Counted from the first letter of the stretch, positions 24,676 through 32,152 are shown. The stretch is DNA of 34,609 nucleotides from Clostridia bacterium (GCA_017394835.1 JAFPXD010000068.1:1-34609); one strand, 5' to 3'. The notes: generated by a model from the letters alone, not told the origin. Numbers and translations are program-made.

Positions 24676-25920
24676 ATGTACGATCTGCATATGCATTCCA
24701 ACTGCTCGGACGGCATTCTGCCGCCCGAGCGCATCATAGATGAGGCAAAGGCCGCGGGTCTGACCCTTGCCGCGCTCACCGATCACGACTGTGCGGCTGG
24801 CGTCCTTCGTGCGGCGCATCGTGCAGAAGCGATAGGCCAGCCCTTCATTTCGGGCGCCGAGTTCGAGGCGGAGTATCACTGCGAGCTTCACATACTGGGG
24901 CTCGGCATCGATCCCGTGCACCATTCGGTAACGGAGGCGGCCAAGATAGACCGCCGCAGCCGCATATTCCGCAATCAGCTCATGCTCCGCAAATTTCAAA
25001 AGGCGGGCATAGACCTGTGGGGCGAGCTCGATAAGCCCATCGAAACGGTCACAAAGCCCGATATAGCGGCAGCGCTGGTGCGGCTGGGCTGCTGCCGCGA
25101 CATTTCGGAAGCGTTCTCCGTGTATTTCGTGCGCGGCGGCGAGTTCGACATTCCGCGCGTCCACCTTTCGAGAAAGCGGATAATGGAGATGATCGCGGAA
25201 GCGGGCGGAGTCGCGGTGCTTGCTCACCCGATGAAGATAAAGGGCGATGCAGAAGAGCTCGTGCGCGAGCTTGCGGAGCTCGGGCTCTGGGGGATCGAAG
25301 CGTACTATTCCGAAGCCACGGAGGAGGAGACGAAGCATTTCCTCCGTCTTGCCGAAAAATACGGGCTGCACCCCACCTGCGGCAGCGATTATCACGGCCC
25401 CAAAAGGCATGGGATCGCGGAGCTCGGCTGCGCGTGGCGCGACGTGCCGGAGCTTTGTGAAACGGAAGCGCTCCTGAAGGAGATGAACGGAGTTACGGAT
25501 CAGGCCCCCGCGGGGAAGCTCATTCAAAGAAGAAGGATCCGCGCGTTCTGCTCGATAGATGAATTCCGCGTGCTTGCGGATGAGGTCGCGGAGGAGCTGC
25601 CCGAAGAGTTCTTCAAGGGCCTGAACGGCGGCATTGCGATAATAGAGCGCGCCAAGCTCCATGAAAAAAGCAAGGCGATGCGCCCGCTTTACGTGCTGGG
25701 CGAATACAATTACGGCGGTCACGCGGGCCGCTGGATAAACCTGTACTACGGCTCGTTTGCAAAGGTCCATTTCATGAAGCGGGGCGAGGAGCTCAAGGCG
25801 GAGCTCCGCCGCGTGCTCCTGCACGAATTCCGCCACCACCTCGAGACCCGCGCCGGCGAGCATGGGCTTGAATACGAGGACGCCGCGTATATCGCCGAAT
25901 ACGTCGGCGACGATGAATAA
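24676..25920 (+). CDS. PHP-domain phosphoesterase fused to a zincin-like metallopeptidase domain
   Basis: A 414-residue two-domain protein. Residues 1-275 are a PHP domain, with metal ligands visible in MYDLHMHSNCSDG, TDHDCAAG, LAHPMK and CGSDYHGPK; stand-alone relatives act on nucleoside 3',5'-bisphosphates or short nucleotides. Residues 285-414 resemble the small zincin_1 (PF06262-type) putative peptidase: EELPEEFFKGLNGG, LGEYNYGG and the zinc motif HEFRH at 383-387. The two parts are in one uninterrupted frame, with no start or ribosome site near the junction that I can support. The gene starts one base after the ftsH stop codon and its own stop shares one base with the next ATG. Domain calls are from motifs; the joint function is unknown. 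Confidence 0.78.
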   Translation: MYDLHMHSNCSDGILPPERIIDEAKAAGLTLAALTDHDCAAGVLRAAHRAEAIGQPFISGAEFEAEYHCELHILGLGIDPVHHSVTEAAKIDRRSRIFRNQLMLRKFQKAGIDLWGELDKPIETVTKPDIAAALVRLGCCRDISEAFSVYFVRGGEFDIPRVHLSRKRIMEMIAEAGGVAVLAHPMKIKGDAEELVRELAELGLWGIEAYYSEATEEETKHFLRLAEKYGLHPTCGSDYHGPKRHGIAELGCAWRDVPELCETEALLKEMNGVTDQAPAGKLIQRRRIRAFCSIDEFRVLADEVAEELPEEFFKGLNGGIAIIERAKLHEKSKAMRPLYVLGEYNYGGHAGRWINLYYGSFAKVHFMKRGEELKAELRRVLLHEFRHHLETRAGEHGLEYEDAAYIAEYVGDDE

Positions 25921-26795
25921 TGCGCCCCCTGACCTTTACAGCAGATATAAACTCCGCCGGCTGCACCGTGCAGCATGTGCTGACGGAGGTATTCATGATG
26001 TCGCACTCCCATATCGCGCGATTGAAGCGCAGGGAGGGCGGCATTTTGAGGAACGGCGAAAAATGTTACGTTACCGCAAGGCTTTCGGAAGGCGATACAT
26101 TGACCGCGCTCATTTCCGATCCGCCCGAAACGCATCGGTTAGAGGGCTGGGAGCACCCGCTCCCCATAGAGTTTGAGGATGAATGGCTCTGCGTGGTGAA
26201 CAAGCCCGCGGGGCTCACCGTCCACCCGGAGAGGGCGGGCGGGGGAGGCTCGGTCGAAAACGCGCTTTCCGCGCATTTTGATCATGATGAGTTCGTTCAC
26301 ACCGTCTCCCGTCTCGACAGGGGCACGAGCGGGCTCATGACCGTCGCCAAATCCGGCCACGTGCACGAGCGGATGATACGCCTCATGCACACGCCCGCGT
26401 TCCAAAAGGAATATCTTGCGGTCTGCGAGGGTATTTTCAACGAGAAGCACGGCTTCGTCCGCCTGCCGCTTGCCCATCCCGCGGGCTCCAATTTCAAAAT
26501 GGAGGTCAGTGAGGGCGGCCTTTCCTGCGAGACGGAGTATGAGGTCAAGGGGGAATACGGCTCCCGCACGCTCGTCCGGCTCATCCCGCACACGGGCAGG
26601 ATGCACCAGCTCCGCGTTCACATGGCGGCGATAGGCCATCCCCTGACGGGCGACTGGCTCTACGGCACGGAGATAGAGGAGATCTCGCATGCGGCGCTCC
26701 ATTCGCATACCCTCCGCTTCGTCCATCCCATGACGGGGGAGAGGATAGAGCTTGCCGCGCCTCTTCCCGATGAGATAAAAGCGCTCATTCGCTAA
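25920..26795 (+). CDS. RluA-family pseudouridine synthase
   Basis: Converts specific uridines in rRNA or tRNA to pseudouridine. The 291-residue protein has an N-terminal S4-like segment (about 10-65) and a catalytic domain with the family motif SRLDRGTSGL, catalytic Asp133. Conserved NKPAGLTVHP, PHTGRMHQLRVH and GHPLTGDWLYG blocks are present. It belongs to the RluD/RluC group; which position it modifies cannot be read from sequence. The ATG shares one base with the preceding stop codon, so it is the last gene of the ftsH operon. A GC hairpin (26811-26816 with 26821-26826) follows its stop but lacks a T-run. Confidence 0.93.
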   Translation: MRPLTFTADINSAGCTVQHVLTEVFMMSHSHIARLKRREGGILRNGEKCYVTARLSEGDTLTALISDPPETHRLEGWEHPLPIEFEDEWLCVVNKPAGLTVHPERAGGGGSVENALSAHFDHDEFVHTVSRLDRGTSGLMTVAKSGHVHERMIRLMHTPAFQKEYLAVCEGIFNEKHGFVRLPLAHPAGSNFKMEVSEGGLSCETEYEVKGEYGSRTLVRLIPHTGRMHQLRVHMAAIGHPLTGDWLYGTEIEEISHAALHSHTLRFVHPMTGERIELAAPLPDEIKALIR

Positions 26796-26897
26796 AATAT
26801 ACGGAACCCGCGCGCGGTCTCGCGCGTTATATCTATGTATGGGGAGCTTTCCCCGAATAAACGGCTCGACAGGAGCCTGTGTCAAGAAGGAAAAAAC

Positions 26898-27794
26898 ATG
26901 AAAAGACTTTTGAAACGGATCGCGGCAAGTATTCTTGCCTGCATTTTCACGCTCGGCGCGTGCGGCGCGGCGTTTGCGATGGAGGAGGGCGACTCGCGCG
27001 TGGTGCTGGGCGCCGACCTTAACGATGAACAGCGCGCGGAAGCGATAGAATTTTTCGGCGTGACGGGCGAGGAGATCCCCCTGCTCACGGTCACCAATAA
27101 GGATGAGCGCCAGTATTTCGAAGGCAAGCTCCCCGATAAGCGCCTCGGCCATCACGCATGGTCCAGCATATACATAAAGGCGGCCGCTCCCGGCGCGGGG
27201 CTCGATATAACCACCCACAACATCAATTACTGCACCGCGGAAATGTATGAAAACGCTCTCATTTCCGCCGGCATTACCGACGCCCGCATTATAATCTGGG
27301 CGCCCCGTCCCATAAGCGGCACCGCGGCGCTCACCGGCATATACAAGGCCTATGAGGATATGACCGGCCGTATGCTGGACGACGCGGCGAAGGATCTGGG
27401 TATCGAGGAGCTTATCGCCACGGGCGAGCTCGCGGAATACATCGGCTCCGAGGAGGCGCTTTCAATAATCCGCGACCTCAAGAAGATACTGGATGAGACA
27501 AGGCACATGTCCGACGAGGACGTTATGACCCGCATAAACGAGATCGCGGACGAATACGACGCGGAGCTCACCCCGGAGCAGGCCAAGCAGGTATTCACCC
27601 TCGCCCGCATGTTCGAGGGGCTTTCCGCAGAGGAGATCCAGCAGCGCCTCGTTAACATGGCGAAGGCCGCGCAGAAGGCCAACAAGTTCACCGAAACGGT
27701 GCAGTCCGTGATCCGCTCCATTGGCGAATTCCTTGAGACCATCGGCAATTTCTTCGCCGAGATATGGGATAAATGGTTCGGCGGGAATAATTGA
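26898..27794 (+). CDS. Secreted DUF1002 family protein
   Basis: A 298-residue exported protein of the DUF1002 (YpuA-like) family. Residues 1-28 are a signal peptide with a typical AFA cleavage site. The conserved N-terminal half follows (VVLGADLNDEQR, then THNINYCTAEMYENAL and the ISGTAALTGIYKAYE block); the C-terminal half is helical and ends in a hydrophobic amphipathic segment (IGEFLETIGNFFAEIWDKWF). The function of the family is unknown. AAGAAGGA just upstream supports the start at 26898 rather than an ATG at 26835. It is followed after 43 bases by structured RNA copy 2. Confidence 0.88.
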   Translation: MKRLLKRIAASILACIFTLGACGAAFAMEEGDSRVVLGADLNDEQRAEAIEFFGVTGEEIPLLTVTNKDERQYFEGKLPDKRLGHHAWSSIYIKAAAPGAGLDITTHNINYCTAEMYENALISAGITDARIIIWAPRPISGTAALTGIYKAYEDMTGRMLDDAAKDLGIEELIATGELAEYIGSEEALSIIRDLKKILDETRHMSDEDVMTRINEIADEYDAELTPEQAKQVFTLARMFEGLSAEEIQQRLVNMAKAAQKANKFTETVQSVIRSIGEFLETIGNFFAEIWDKWFGGNN

Positions 27795-27809
27795 CGGCAA
27801 GCTTTACTC

Positions 27810-27831
27810 AAGCAGGGCGCAAGCCCTGCTT
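27810..27831 (+). terminator. Hairpin after the DUF1002 gene
   Basis: AAGCAGGGC (27810-27818) pairs with GCCCTGCTT (27823-27831) around a GCAA tetraloop. There is no T-run, so it may be a processing or stability element at the front of the RNA rather than a true terminator. It holds the same position relative to the RNA as the hairpin at 15842-15864. Confidence 0.5.
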
Positions 27832-27837
27832 CAGACC

Positions 27838-28249
27838 GCTGACAAAGTTACTGCAGGGAAATAAAACAGTTAATGAAGCAAACTCGGTGCGACCAACGGG
27901 AGCGTCGCAAAACATTTTGGGTTTTGCTAATCGGGTCAGCGCATCCGCGGCACATGAAGCGGTAAAAGGGGCAACAGTGTTGCGCCTTTAGCGGAATGCC
28001 GAAGCAGCTATGCTGCGAGGGAGAGGCGCTTAAACTGCGACAAGCCAAGAAGATAGGATTTGACGGGGCGGACCCTGCCGCCCGGCATAAATCTTTTCGA
28101 GCATTCACCGGATGCTCGAAATCGCAATGCGACCGATTTATGCCCTCCTGCGAGACATATCCCCGCGATTGATCCATTCTGCAATTAAGAAGCAGGCTTG
28201 CTTCAAATGATTCTATAATCCGGTATGGGGCATCGTAGGGTTTGTCATC
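27838..28249 (+). ncRNA. Structured non-coding RNA, repeat family copy 2 (long form)
   Basis: This fills most of the 617-base gap between the DUF1002 gene and the sigma factor gene. The ends pair (27838-27846 with 28241-28249, eight of nine). TTACTG (27848-27853) pairs with CAGTTAA (27867-27873), where copy 1 has TTCAG/CTGAA: different bases, same helix. The invariant blocks are 27879-27903 and 28145-28176. Compared with copy 1 it has extra hairpins: TCGCAAAAC/GTTTTGCTA near 27906, a large insert at 27960-28080, and a 10-pair stem 28084-28093/28135-28144 that encloses a second hairpin (28098-28104/28112-28118). GAAGC/GCTTC recurs at 28189-28204. Family unknown to me; see copy 1. Confidence 0.7.
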
Positions 28250-28255
28250 AATCTG

Positions 28256-28287
28256 AGCCCGCTTTTTGTGCGGGCTTTTCTTTTTGA
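28256..28287 (+). terminator. Terminator after structured RNA copy 2
   Basis: AGCCCGC (28256-28262) pairs with GCGGGCT (28270-28276), then TTTCTTTTTG. It begins 6 bases after the closing helix of the RNA. Confidence 0.88.
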
Positions 28288-28366
28288 AAACCGCGGACGG
28301 CCGGGACCGGTGCGCCGTGATGGATCTTTTTTTTGAAAGAGCAATAGAAATGAGCCTTCTGAATCG

Positions 28367-28388
28367 TATTATAAGCAGAGGGCCCTCT
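28367..28388 (+). promoter_or_regulatory. Candidate promoter and operator of the sigma factor operon
   Basis: TATTAT at 28367-28372 could be a -10 box, without a good -35. Five bases later is a perfect 12-base palindrome, AGAGGGCCCTCT (28377-28388), placed as an operator would be. The ribosome site and start codon of the sigma gene follow at 28412. ECF factors usually control their own promoter, but I cannot identify an ECF-type -35/-10 pair. Confidence 0.35.
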
Positions 28389-28411
28389 ATGATAAAGGAA
28401 AGGAGTGCGTT

Positions 28412-28900
28412 ATGAGCGCTGTTCGGAGAGCGGACGAAGAGATACTGGCAGCCTATGACCGTTGTGCGGACGCAGTCTACCGGGTCTGCCGCATGTTTTT
28501 GAAAGCCGATAGTGCCGATATCATGGACGCCTTTCAGCAGACCTTTTTGAAGTATATGGTCTGCCCGAAACGGTTTGAGAACGATGAGCACGAAAAGGCG
28601 TGGCTGATAGTTACCGCTTCGAACGTATGCCGCGACATTTTGCGCTCCTCGTGGAAAAAGAAGGTCAGGCTTATGGATGAGCTGCCGCAAAGGGCGGCGC
28701 CTTCCGATGAGGACGAGACCTTCCGGTGCGTGACCGCGCTGCCGGAGAAGTACAGAACGGCGGTTTACCTGTATTATTACGAGGGGTATTCCGCCTTGGA
28801 GATAGCAAAGCTTACCGGTAAAGCCGAATCCACGGTATATGCTGTTCTGAGAGATGCCAGAAAACAACTAAAACAAATGCTGACGGAGGATGAATTATGA
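28412..28900 (+). CDS. ECF-type RNA polymerase sigma factor
   Basis: A 162-residue alternative sigma factor with only regions 2 and 4. Region 2 covers about 10-75 (DAFQQTFLKYM and the aromatic segment EKAWLIVTASNVCRDIL); region 4 covers about 108-160 (ALPEKYRTAVYLYYYEGYSA, EIAKLTGKAESTVYAVL as the helix-turn-helix). AAAGGAAAGGAG upstream is a strong ribosome site. Its stop codon overlaps the start of the next gene by four bases (ATGA), the usual layout of an ECF factor with its anti-sigma partner. Confidence 0.94.
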   Translation: MSAVRRADEEILAAYDRCADAVYRVCRMFLKADSADIMDAFQQTFLKYMVCPKRFENDEHEKAWLIVTASNVCRDILRSSWKKKVRLMDELPQRAAPSDEDETFRCVTALPEKYRTAVYLYYYEGYSALEIAKLTGKAESTVYAVLRDARKQLKQMLTEDEL

Positions 28901-30390
28901 GCATAAAGGATTCTTTTGACAAGATCGTAATGCCCGAGGACATGAAAGACGGGCTTCGAACCCGGGTGGAGGAGGCGGCGGAAGCCGCAACCCGAAAGCT
29001 GCACAGACGCCGAATTCTTAACAGGGCGCTGCCCGCCGCAGCTGCGCTGGCGCTGATCGTCGGCGCGGCGGTATTCATAGGCTTACGCGGCGGAGAGCAT
29101 GGGCAGATCTCGGCGCAGGCCGATACGCCCGTCACAGAAACCGCCGTCCCTGCTTCCCCCACGGTCGCGGCTTCAGAAACGGCGCCCGCCCCGGATAAAA
29201 AGGTCGGCGCTCTCGTCACCCTGAGCATCAATCCCGAGGTTGAGTTCAACGTGGATGAGGACGGGATGATAATAGAGGTCACGGGCAAGAACGAAGACGG
29301 AGCCGAGCTGATAAGGGACGTCGATTTTACCGGCATGAGCTTTGAAAACGCCGCGATCACCGTTGTGAACCTGCTGATCCGCGACGGATACATAACGGCG
29401 GAGAGCGTTGACAAAAGCATATTCCTTTCCATCGGCGGCGAAGGCGGCGAGGGTTTGCTTGAGGTGCTTGCGGATACGATCCGATCTGCGGCGGCAGGAT
29501 ACGAGATGGCCGTCGATACCGTACAGACGGGCGATGAGCAGCTTCAGCTCGTGCTCAAGGAACAGCCGCAGGAGGACGACTCCCTGCAGAAGGCCGATCC
29601 TAACGATCTGCCCCTCTATATGCAGGTGGATATACAGCTGACCGGCCTTGTCAACACCCCCGAGACCCGCTACTGGGATGCGGCAAACAGGATCTTCTAT
29701 ACCGGAGTGACAGAGCTGGATCGCGTCGTATTAACCTTGGACAACGGCAAGAAGTACAGTGCGGTCGCTGTTACCGGCTACGATCTGGACGGCGGACCCC
29801 TTGCGGAAACGGTGCTGTTGGTTCTCGTTGCGCTTGATGAAAACGGCTACCTGACCCGGGATATGCCCGGCAAGCTCGTTATCGCCCTGCACGGAGGCAC
29901 TGAGGCACAGTTTCAGACCGCGCTCGAAATGGCAAGCCTCACTGTCGAGGATCTCGGAGTCGGCCTTGAGGCAGTACCCGGCAGCGAAAGCGGTACCGTG
30001 GTGATCTCCTCTTCGGCGGAGCCTTCCACCGCGCCGGAGCACGAATACACGCTTTCACAGCTTTTAAACACGCTGATCAACAAGGACGCCGCAAAGGTCA
30101 CAGAGCTGCAGATGCGCATACTCTCGCTTGCCACCGATGAGCAGTACGTAAAGGATGAGCTCCTTCGCCCGCGGTTCTGGGCAGTAATGCCCGATCTTAT
30201 TGGCCTCACCGAGGAGGAGGCGGTGCGCCTCTGCGAGCAGAACGGCATCAATTACTATATCGATCACATGGAGTTCACGAATGAAGCCGACCCCGACTTC
30301 ATCGGCAGGGTGAAGTATCAGGATCTGCCGGCAGGCACCTCCGTATGCACCGATTGGCAGATGCAGTTCTCCGTGCAGGACGCCGACTAA
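28897..30390 (+). CDS. Membrane anti-sigma factor with RsgI-like and PASTA-like outer domains
   Basis: A 497-residue single-span protein that probably holds the preceding sigma factor inactive. Residues 1-40 are a basic cytoplasmic region, the membrane helix is about 44-63, and a Thr/Pro/Ala-rich linker runs to about 100. Residues 104-170 match the outer domain of RsgI proteins: VTLSINPEVEFNVD, with the Asn112-Pro113 bond at which RsgI relatives self-cleave, then NEDGAELI and the helix ENAAITVVNLLIRDGYI. The middle (about 230-345) is not recognised. Residues 426-492 look like one PASTA repeat (VMPDLIGLTEEEAVRLCEQ), a fold that binds cell-wall fragments. It overlaps the sigma gene by four bases. 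A cell-surface or wall sensor is the likely role, by inference. Confidence 0.82.
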   Translation: MSIKDSFDKIVMPEDMKDGLRTRVEEAAEAATRKLHRRRILNRALPAAAALALIVGAAVFIGLRGGEHGQISAQADTPVTETAVPASPTVAASETAPAPDKKVGALVTLSINPEVEFNVDEDGMIIEVTGKNEDGAELIRDVDFTGMSFENAAITVVNLLIRDGYITAESVDKSIFLSIGGEGGEGLLEVLADTIRSAAAGYEMAVDTVQTGDEQLQLVLKEQPQEDDSLQKADPNDLPLYMQVDIQLTGLVNTPETRYWDAANRIFYTGVTELDRVVLTLDNGKKYSAVAVTGYDLDGGPLAETVLLVLVALDENGYLTRDMPGKLVIALHGGTEAQFQTALEMASLTVEDLGVGLEAVPGSESGTVVISSSAEPSTAPEHEYTLSQLLNTLINKDAAKVTELQMRILSLATDEQYVKDELLRPRFWAVMPDLIGLTEEEAVRLCEQNGINYYIDHMEFTNEADPDFIGRVKYQDLPAGTSVCTDWQMQFSVQDAD

Positions 30391-30510
30391 CGAGGCGGAA
30401 AGCCTGCGGCGATACTCCGGAGCGGCGGACGCCGAAAACAATAACGAAGCGACCACCTGCCGATAACTTCAAGTATCGCGCCGGGAGTGTATTCGCTTAA
30501 GGAAATAACT

Positions 30511-30546
30511 AAAGCAAGGGTTGAAGCAACACCCTTGCTTTTTTAT
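30511..30546 (+). terminator. Terminator of the sigma/anti-sigma operon
   Basis: AAAGCAAGGGT (30511-30521) pairs with ACCCTTGCTTT (30531-30541) and runs into TTTTTTA. The 120 bases between the anti-sigma stop codon and this hairpin contain no gene I can support, only small GC-rich inverted repeats and a short sequence at 30487-30503 resembling the end of the folded element at 31297. Confidence 0.9.
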
Positions 30547-30557
30547 TGCAAAAAATG

Positions 30558-30586
30558 TTGACATCCGTAAACGGCAGTGTTATTAT
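30558..30586 (+). promoter_or_regulatory. Promoter of the zinc-ribbon membrane protein gene
   Basis: TTGACA (30558-30563), 17-base spacer, TATTAT (30581-30586). It lies 71 bases before the start codon. Confidence 0.85.
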
Positions 30587-30592
30587 GTGTTT

Positions 30593-30614
30593 GGTGTTTA
30601 CTAATGTTAACACC
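30593..30614 (+). promoter_or_regulatory. Operator-like palindrome at the transcription start
   Basis: GGTGTTTAC (30593-30601) and GTTAACACC (30606-30614) form a 22-base inverted repeat with one mismatch around TAAT. It covers the expected start point of the promoter at 30558-30586, the classic place for a repressor site. A small GCCC/GGGC hairpin follows before the ribosome site. Confidence 0.55.
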
Positions 30615-30657
30615 GTCGCCCGATGGGCGCCCTAATACGATCTGTTCGGAGGAATGT

Positions 30658-31260
30658 ATGGAAGAAAAAAGGATATGCCGCAGATGCGGCGCCGAAGTGC
30701 CGGAGTATGAGACCCGCTGCCGAAGCTGCGGCTCGGAGGATATAGGCCGCGCCGAAGCGGAGCCTTCCGCCTGTGCGCAAGCGCCCGCGGGGGATGCCGC
30801 AAAGAATGAAAGCTCCGGGGAAAACGTGCTTGCGGGCATAGTCGGGGCGCTGCTCCTCGGGCTTGTCGGCGGGCTGGTCTATTTCCTGCTCTATCAAATA
30901 GATATCATTGCCGGAATAAGCGCGGTGGTGATATTCGTGCTTGCGAACTTCGGCTACGGCCTCTTCACCGGCAATACCAAGGGGAGCTCCGTTCGCCGCG
31001 TTATCATCTGCTTTGTGATCACGGCAATAGTGATATTCGTCGCGGAATACTTAAGCTGCGCGTTCGAGCTTTACAAGGCCATCAAGGAGGAGGGCATGGG
31101 GCTTTCCTACTTCGACGCAGTCAGGCTCATGCCCGAAGCGCTCAAGGATCCCGAGGTAAACCGCGCGATACTCGGCGATCTTGCGATAGCGTATCTCTTC
31201 GGCACCCTCGCCGCCATACCCACCGTTATAAATATGGTGAAGAACAAGAAGCGGGGATAA
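30658..31260 (+). CDS. Zinc-ribbon membrane protein, function unknown
   Basis: A 200-residue protein. Residues 6-26 form a zinc ribbon with two Cys pairs (CRRCGAEVP and CRSCGSEDI). An Ala/Glu-rich linker follows to about 58, then three or four hydrophobic segments (about 59-80, 84-105, 119-140 and one near 180). Such ribbon-plus-membrane proteins are frequent in gut Clostridia and mostly unstudied. CGGAGGA at 30646-30652 selects the start at 30658. It is a single-gene unit with its own promoter and a palindromic operator, so it seems to be individually regulated. Confidence 0.8.
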   Translation: MEEKRICRRCGAEVPEYETRCRSCGSEDIGRAEAEPSACAQAPAGDAAKNESSGENVLAGIVGALLLGLVGGLVYFLLYQIDIIAGISAVVIFVLANFGYGLFTGNTKGSSVRRVIICFVITAIVIFVAEYLSCAFELYKAIKEEGMGLSYFDAVRLMPEALKDPEVNRAILGDLAIAYLFGTLAAIPTVINMVKNKKRG

Positions 31261-31296
31261 GGTTTAAGAAGCATTATAAAGGTGCGGCGCGGGGAA

Positions 31297-31555
31297 GGGT
31301 GCATTCACTTAAGGAGACGCAGGTTTTCAGCCGTGAGATCCAAACCGGCCAAATGAAAAACCGGGGATGACGATCCATCCTCGGTTTTTTGTTCTCTAAC
31401 GGCTGTAAACCGCGAAGCGTCTCAAAAGAGGAGATTTTTGTGCCGGACAAGGAGAAAAGCACAGGAATACTTATTGAAGTCTTTCGAGCATTTTTGACGC
31501 GGTGCGGCGCAAAAAGATCCCTTTTGAGGCTGTGTATCGTTAAGTGAATGCGCCC
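31297..31555. repeat. Folded element with terminal inverted repeats (MITE-like or structured RNA)
   Basis: This occupies most of the 415-base gap before the peroxidase gene. The ends are a 16-base inverted repeat (31297-31312 with 31540-31555, one T-G pair). Inside are two long imperfect hairpins side by side: 31314-31338 with 31393-31423, and 31421-31444 with 31506-31528. Together they form a three-way junction. The tip of the first is itself a 14-pair hairpin ending in six T (31356-31390), which could terminate plus-strand transcription from the preceding gene. GGTGCGGCGC occurs directly repeated at 31281 and 31501. AA flanks both ends. No open reading frame inside is convincing. A miniature inverted-repeat transposable element is the simplest reading; a structured RNA is possible. 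Confidence 0.6.
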
Positions 31556-31588
31556 AATGAGCCGCGCCTTATTTTTTTATCGCCCCAC

Positions 31589-31617
31589 TTGAACATCGCG
31601 GGGTTTTCTGTTATCAT
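31589..31617 (+). promoter_or_regulatory. Promoter of the peroxidase gene
   Basis: TTGAAC (31589-31594), 17-base spacer, TATCAT (31612-31617), 59 bases before the start codon and just outside the folded element. Confidence 0.75.
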
Positions 31618-31675
31618 AACGTCCGGGGGATCCGCTTTACAGGCGTCCCGGAATAAATCGCAAGGAGATACCGCC

Positions 31676-32152
31676 ATGCTCGAAAAAGGAATGAAGGCTC
31701 CCGATTTCAGCCTTCCCGATAAGGATGGGAACACCGTCCGTCTTTCCGATCTTGCGGGGAGAAAGGTCGTCCTCTACTTCTATCCGAAGGACAACACTCC
31801 CGGCTGCACCCGTCAGGCCTGCGCCTTCGCGGGGGCGTATGAGCAGTTCAAGACCCTGAACTGCGCCGTAGTGGGGATAAGCCGCGATTCGGTCGCCTCG
31901 CACGTGAAATTCTCCGAAAAGTACTCTCTCCCGTTCATACTGCTTTCCGATCCCGAGCTTCAGGCGATAAAGGCATACGGAGTCTGGCAGGAAAAGAAGA
32001 ATTACGGCAAAACGACCATGGGCGTGGTGCGTACTACTTTCGTGATAGACGAAAACGGCGTGATCGAAACGGTGATGCCCAAGGTCAAGCCCGATACCAA
32101 CGCCGCGGAGATATTGAAAGCATTACAGGAGGGAGCGGAAGACAGGGCGTGA
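31676..32152 (+). CDS. bcp: Thioredoxin-dependent thiol peroxidase, PrxQ/Bcp type
   Basis: Reduces hydrogen peroxide and organic hydroperoxides in the cytoplasm using thioredoxin. The 158 residues fit the family. Peroxidatic Cys44 is in NTPGCTRQAC, and Cys49 five residues on is the resolving cysteine of the intramolecular (atypical 2-Cys) mechanism. FYPKDNTPGC, SEKYSLPFILLSDP and RTTFVIDENG are typical blocks. AAGGAG at 31662-31667 supports the start; an in-frame ATG at 31544 lies upstream of the promoter and is rejected. The two redox genes downstream probably share the transcript. Confidence 0.95.
   Translation: MLEKGMKAPDFSLPDKDGNTVRLSDLAGRKVVLYFYPKDNTPGCTRQACAFAGAYEQFKTLNCAVVGISRDSVASHVKFSEKYSLPFILLSDPELQAIKAYGVWQEKKNYGKTTMGVVRTTFVIDENGVIETVMPKVKPDTNAAEILKALQEGAEDRA

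Noticed and set aside
23022..24779. A 585-codon minus-strand frame opposite ftsH
   Set aside because: Shadow frame; FtsH motifs cover the same bases on the plus strand.
26811..26826. Terminator after the RluA-family gene
   Set aside because: CGCGCG/CGCGCG can form a hairpin, but there is no T-run behind it, so I do not list it as a terminator.
27791..27991. Small open frame across the start of structured RNA copy 2
   Set aside because: Runs through the hairpin and RNA core without a ribosome site and has no counterpart in copy 1.
15872..28249. CRISPR array or insertion sequence as explanation for the repeats at 15872 and 27838
   Set aside because: No short regularly spaced repeats or spacers, no transposase or cas gene anywhere in the window, and the conserved parts are internal blocks separated by variable stems.
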